NCBI GenBank assembly: GCA_934454005.1
Contig: CAKSGI010000019.1
Span: 1-18,055, forward strand
Reading direction: 5' to 3'
Length of the DNA stretch: 18,055 nt
From: an uncultured Eubacteriales bacterium
GTDB taxonomy: Bacteria; Bacillota_A; Clostridia; Oscillospirales; Acutalibacteraceae
The position numbers were made by a program, and so were the translations under genes. Positions 16,415 to 18,055 of the stretch are shown here, piece after piece; the stretch's first letter is position 1, and each line of letters opens with the position of its first letter. Under the pieces are notes generated by a model, which was not told the origin of the DNA, did not search any database, and saw only the letters and a list, made by a program, of their open reading frames with translations.

Positions 16415-16882
16415 TTAAAAATAAACTCCACTATTTTCTAGTTCATCAAGAAAATCTTCGCCAGTTAAATCAACATTATAAGGAGTAATGACATATGTTC
16501 CAGTTGCCACTTTTTTAATCTTGCCTCCATTAGCATAAGTAACACCACTTAAAAAGTCAATTATTCTTCTAGCAGTTTCATTATTTGTATTTTCTAGATT
16601 CAGCACAATAGTATGAATTTTTAAAAGCTCATCTGCTATAGTACGTGTTTCTTCACCAAAACGTTCTGGCTTAAACAATACTACTTGTAATTTAGCTGTT
16701 GCATGAATATTTACGACTTTATTGTTTCCTTGATTTGAACTACTATGTCTTGATTCTTTTCTACTTTCATTTCTATCATCATGATCATCCTCATCCTGAT
16801 AATCATATTCATAATCGTACTCATCATATTCATCTTCTGGAGATGTTAAAATATCCTTAAATTTTTGTACAAAGTTTGCCAT
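16415..16882 (-). CDS. sepF: Cell division protein SepF
   Basis: FtsZ-binding membrane anchor of the division ring, 155 residues. The N-terminal amphipathic membrane-binding segment is MANFVQKFKDIL. A strongly acidic linker (about 15-40) includes five tyrosines spaced among Asp and Glu (Y19, Y22, Y24, Y26, Y28). The SepF core domain (about 64-150) contains VVLFKPERFGE, VLNLENTNNETARRIIDFLSG and YANGG, the family's dimerisation and FtsZ-binding fold. The ATG at 16882 has AGGAGG (16892-16897) about nine bases upstream, one of the strongest sites here. It lies between yggS and divIVA; ylmG and ylmH, often found after sepF in relatives, are missing. Confidence 0.95.
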   Translation of the reverse strand: MANFVQKFKDILTSPEDEYDEYDYEYDYQDEDDHDDRNESRKESRHSSSNQGNNKVVNIHATAKLQVVLFKPERFGEETRTIADELLKIHTIVLNLENTNNETARRIIDFLSGVTYANGGKIKKVATGTYVITPYNVDLTGEDFLDELENSGVYF

Positions 16883-16909
16883 ATTTGTGTTCCTCCTAAA
16901 TAAAAACCT

Positions 16910-17617
16910 TTATATTCTTTTTCCAAATAAGCTTGAACCTATTCTAATCATTGTACTTCCTTCTAGAATAGCTTCAACATAATCGTCTGACATTCCCATT
17001 GATAAAATGTCCATACAGATATTATCTAATTTTTTTCTCTTAATGTCAATAAAAATTTTATTTAATTCAGAAAAATATTTTCTAATTTTTGATTTTTCTT
17101 CACAAATTGGAGGGATTGCCATCAATCCTTTAATTTTAACAGACTTAAATTCGATTGATTTTACTAATAAATCTTCTAAATACTCAGGTAAAACACCTGA
17201 TTTATTTTTTTCACGACCTATATTAACCTCTACTAAAATATCAGAAGTTATATTATTAATAGAAGATACTCTATTAATTTCGGTCATTAATTTCAAAGAG
17301 TCTACTGATTGAATACATTTTACCTTTCCAACAATTTTTTTCACCTTATTAGTTTGAAGATGACCTATCATGTGAAGATTACAATTTTCAAGTTTTAAAC
17401 TATCATATTTACTATTAAGTTCTTGAACTCTATTTTCGCCGATATCCGTTATTCCTAAGGATATTGCATAATTTATTATATCTGGTGGCACTGTTTTAGT
17501 TGCAGCTAATAAAGCAATTTCTTTAGAGTTTCTTCCTGCTTTTAATGCAGCATTGCAAATATTTTCATTTATTCTTTTAAAATTCTCTTCAATTGTGTCA
17601 ACCAACAACTTTTCCAT
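16910..17617 (-). CDS. yggS: YggS-family pyridoxal phosphate homeostasis protein
   Basis: PLP-binding protein (PLPHP family, YlmE in Bacillus) that buffers free pyridoxal phosphate and has no known catalytic activity. At 235 residues it is of normal length. The PLP-binding lysine is K41 in LLAATKT; IGENRVQEL (59-67), HMIGHLQTNKVK (82-93), KGLMAIPP, MGMSDDY and RIGSSLFG complete the single-domain TIM-barrel signature. The ATG at 17617 overlaps the end of the upstream HlyD-like gene by 20 bases, which suggests translational coupling. AGAGGGGG (17630-17637) lies 12 bases upstream. Its place just before sepF is conserved across Bacillota. Confidence 0.95.
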   Translation of the reverse strand: MEKLLVDTIEENFKRINENICNAALKAGRNSKEIALLAATKTVPPDIINYAISLGITDIGENRVQELNSKYDSLKLENCNLHMIGHLQTNKVKKIVGKVKCIQSVDSLKLMTEINRVSSINNITSDILVEVNIGREKNKSGVLPEYLEDLLVKSIEFKSVKIKGLMAIPPICEEKSKIRKYFSELNKIFIDIKRKKLDNICMDILSMGMSDDYVEAILEGSTMIRIGSSLFGKRI

Positions 17618-18055
17618 TATATAAATTTGCCCCCTCTATAACAACTTCATCTAAAATGTTAATTGTTTCACCATTAAACAATTCATCATCACCTGGGTAT
17701 TGTTTACAAATAATATAATTATTATTTGAGAAAATTGGAATCACCTGTTTAAAAATAAGTTCTTTTCCTCGTCTGACGTATACTCCCTTTACAATCTTTT
17801 CTTCTACAATTTCATTATTGTTATCATCATACTTTACATTTCTTACTTTGTCTTCATGGAGTGATTTTTTGTTTATCAATAGTCCTTCATATGTGTTAAT
17901 ATTAATTTTTATTGTTTCATTTCTTAAAAACGAAAGACTGGGATTCATATAATCCAAACATAAAACAACAGCAGCTTCGGATTTTCTATCTTGTTGATTA
18001 ATAGCAGAAACGGTAGCAGGAATTTTATCAGACAACGCAAATGGTAATGTTATAC
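17598..18055 (-). CDS. C-terminal part of an HlyD-like envelope protein, cut by window edge
   Basis: About 152 residues are visible. The frame has no stop between 18035 and the right edge; residues ITLPFA precede the TTG at 18035, so that codon is probably internal and the gene is partial. The fragment has no catalytic motif and looks like beta-rich C-terminal material (VEEKIVKGVYVRRGKELIF, ILDEVVIEGANLY), with no membrane segment. From memory, Clostridia often carry an HlyD-type adaptor-like protein directly before yggS, and the visible part fits such a protein; this assignment is by context and general resemblance only. It overlaps yggS by 20 bases in another frame. It may be a septal or envelope protein. 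Confidence 0.65.
   Translation of the reverse strand, partial: ITLPFALSDKIPATVSAINQQDRKSEAAVVLCLDYMNPSLSFLRNETIKININTYEGLLINKKSLHEDKVRNVKYDDNNNEIVEEKIVKGVYVRRGKELIFKQVIPIFSNNNYIICKQYPGDDELFNGETINILDEVVIEGANLYNGKVVG

Overview
The window comes from an AT-rich, anaerobe-like member of the Bacillota, most likely class Clostridia. The evidence is the low GC throughout, strong Shine-Dalgarno sites (AAAGGAG, AGGAGG, GGAGGGG), the Bacillota-type division cluster yggS-sepF-divIVA-ileS-lspA-rluD, and a Gram-positive set of envelope genes. No rRNA, tRNA, CRISPR array, insertion sequence or prophage was seen, and no intergenic gap exceeds about 140 bases.

Left arm, + strand (1-7289): the C-terminal bulk of a U32-family protein (cut by the window edge), tyrosyl-tRNA synthetase (tyrS), radA, then a membrane-fusion adaptor plus a MacB/FtsX-type permease that form an ABC export module with no ATPase gene beside it. 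A perfect 13-bp AT-rich inverted repeat and an extended -10 promoter precede a stand-alone Xer-type tyrosine recombinase. A strong stem-loop at 7278-7322 ends that gene and, on the other strand, the convergent operon.

Right arm, - strand, transcribed from the right edge leftwards (18055-7325): the end of an HlyD-like protein, yggS (PLP homeostasis), sepF and divIVA (septum and pole proteins), ileS, lspA (lipoprotein signal peptidase), an RluD-type pseudouridine synthase, a Cof-type HAD phosphatase, polyphosphate kinase (ppk1) and a phosphofructokinase (pfkA). Most of these genes are separated by 3-64 bases or overlap, so this looks like one long operon. A hairpin after ileS probably splits or attenuates it. 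The ylmG and ylmH genes that often sit between sepF and divIVA are absent.

Five of the nine minus-strand genes with a visible start appear to begin with TTG (pfkA, ppk1, rluD, lspA, divIVA), most with a strong, well-placed ribosome binding site. The five complete + strand genes all begin with ATG.

The window is mainly housekeeping, and I did not find a convincing new defence or mobile system. The points most worth a second look are the ppk1-pfkA pair, whose phosphofructokinase has a hybrid phosphoryl-donor site (GGNGT plus PKTIDND), the ATPase-less, cysteine-rich export pair, the palindrome upstream of the recombinase, and the heavy TTG usage.
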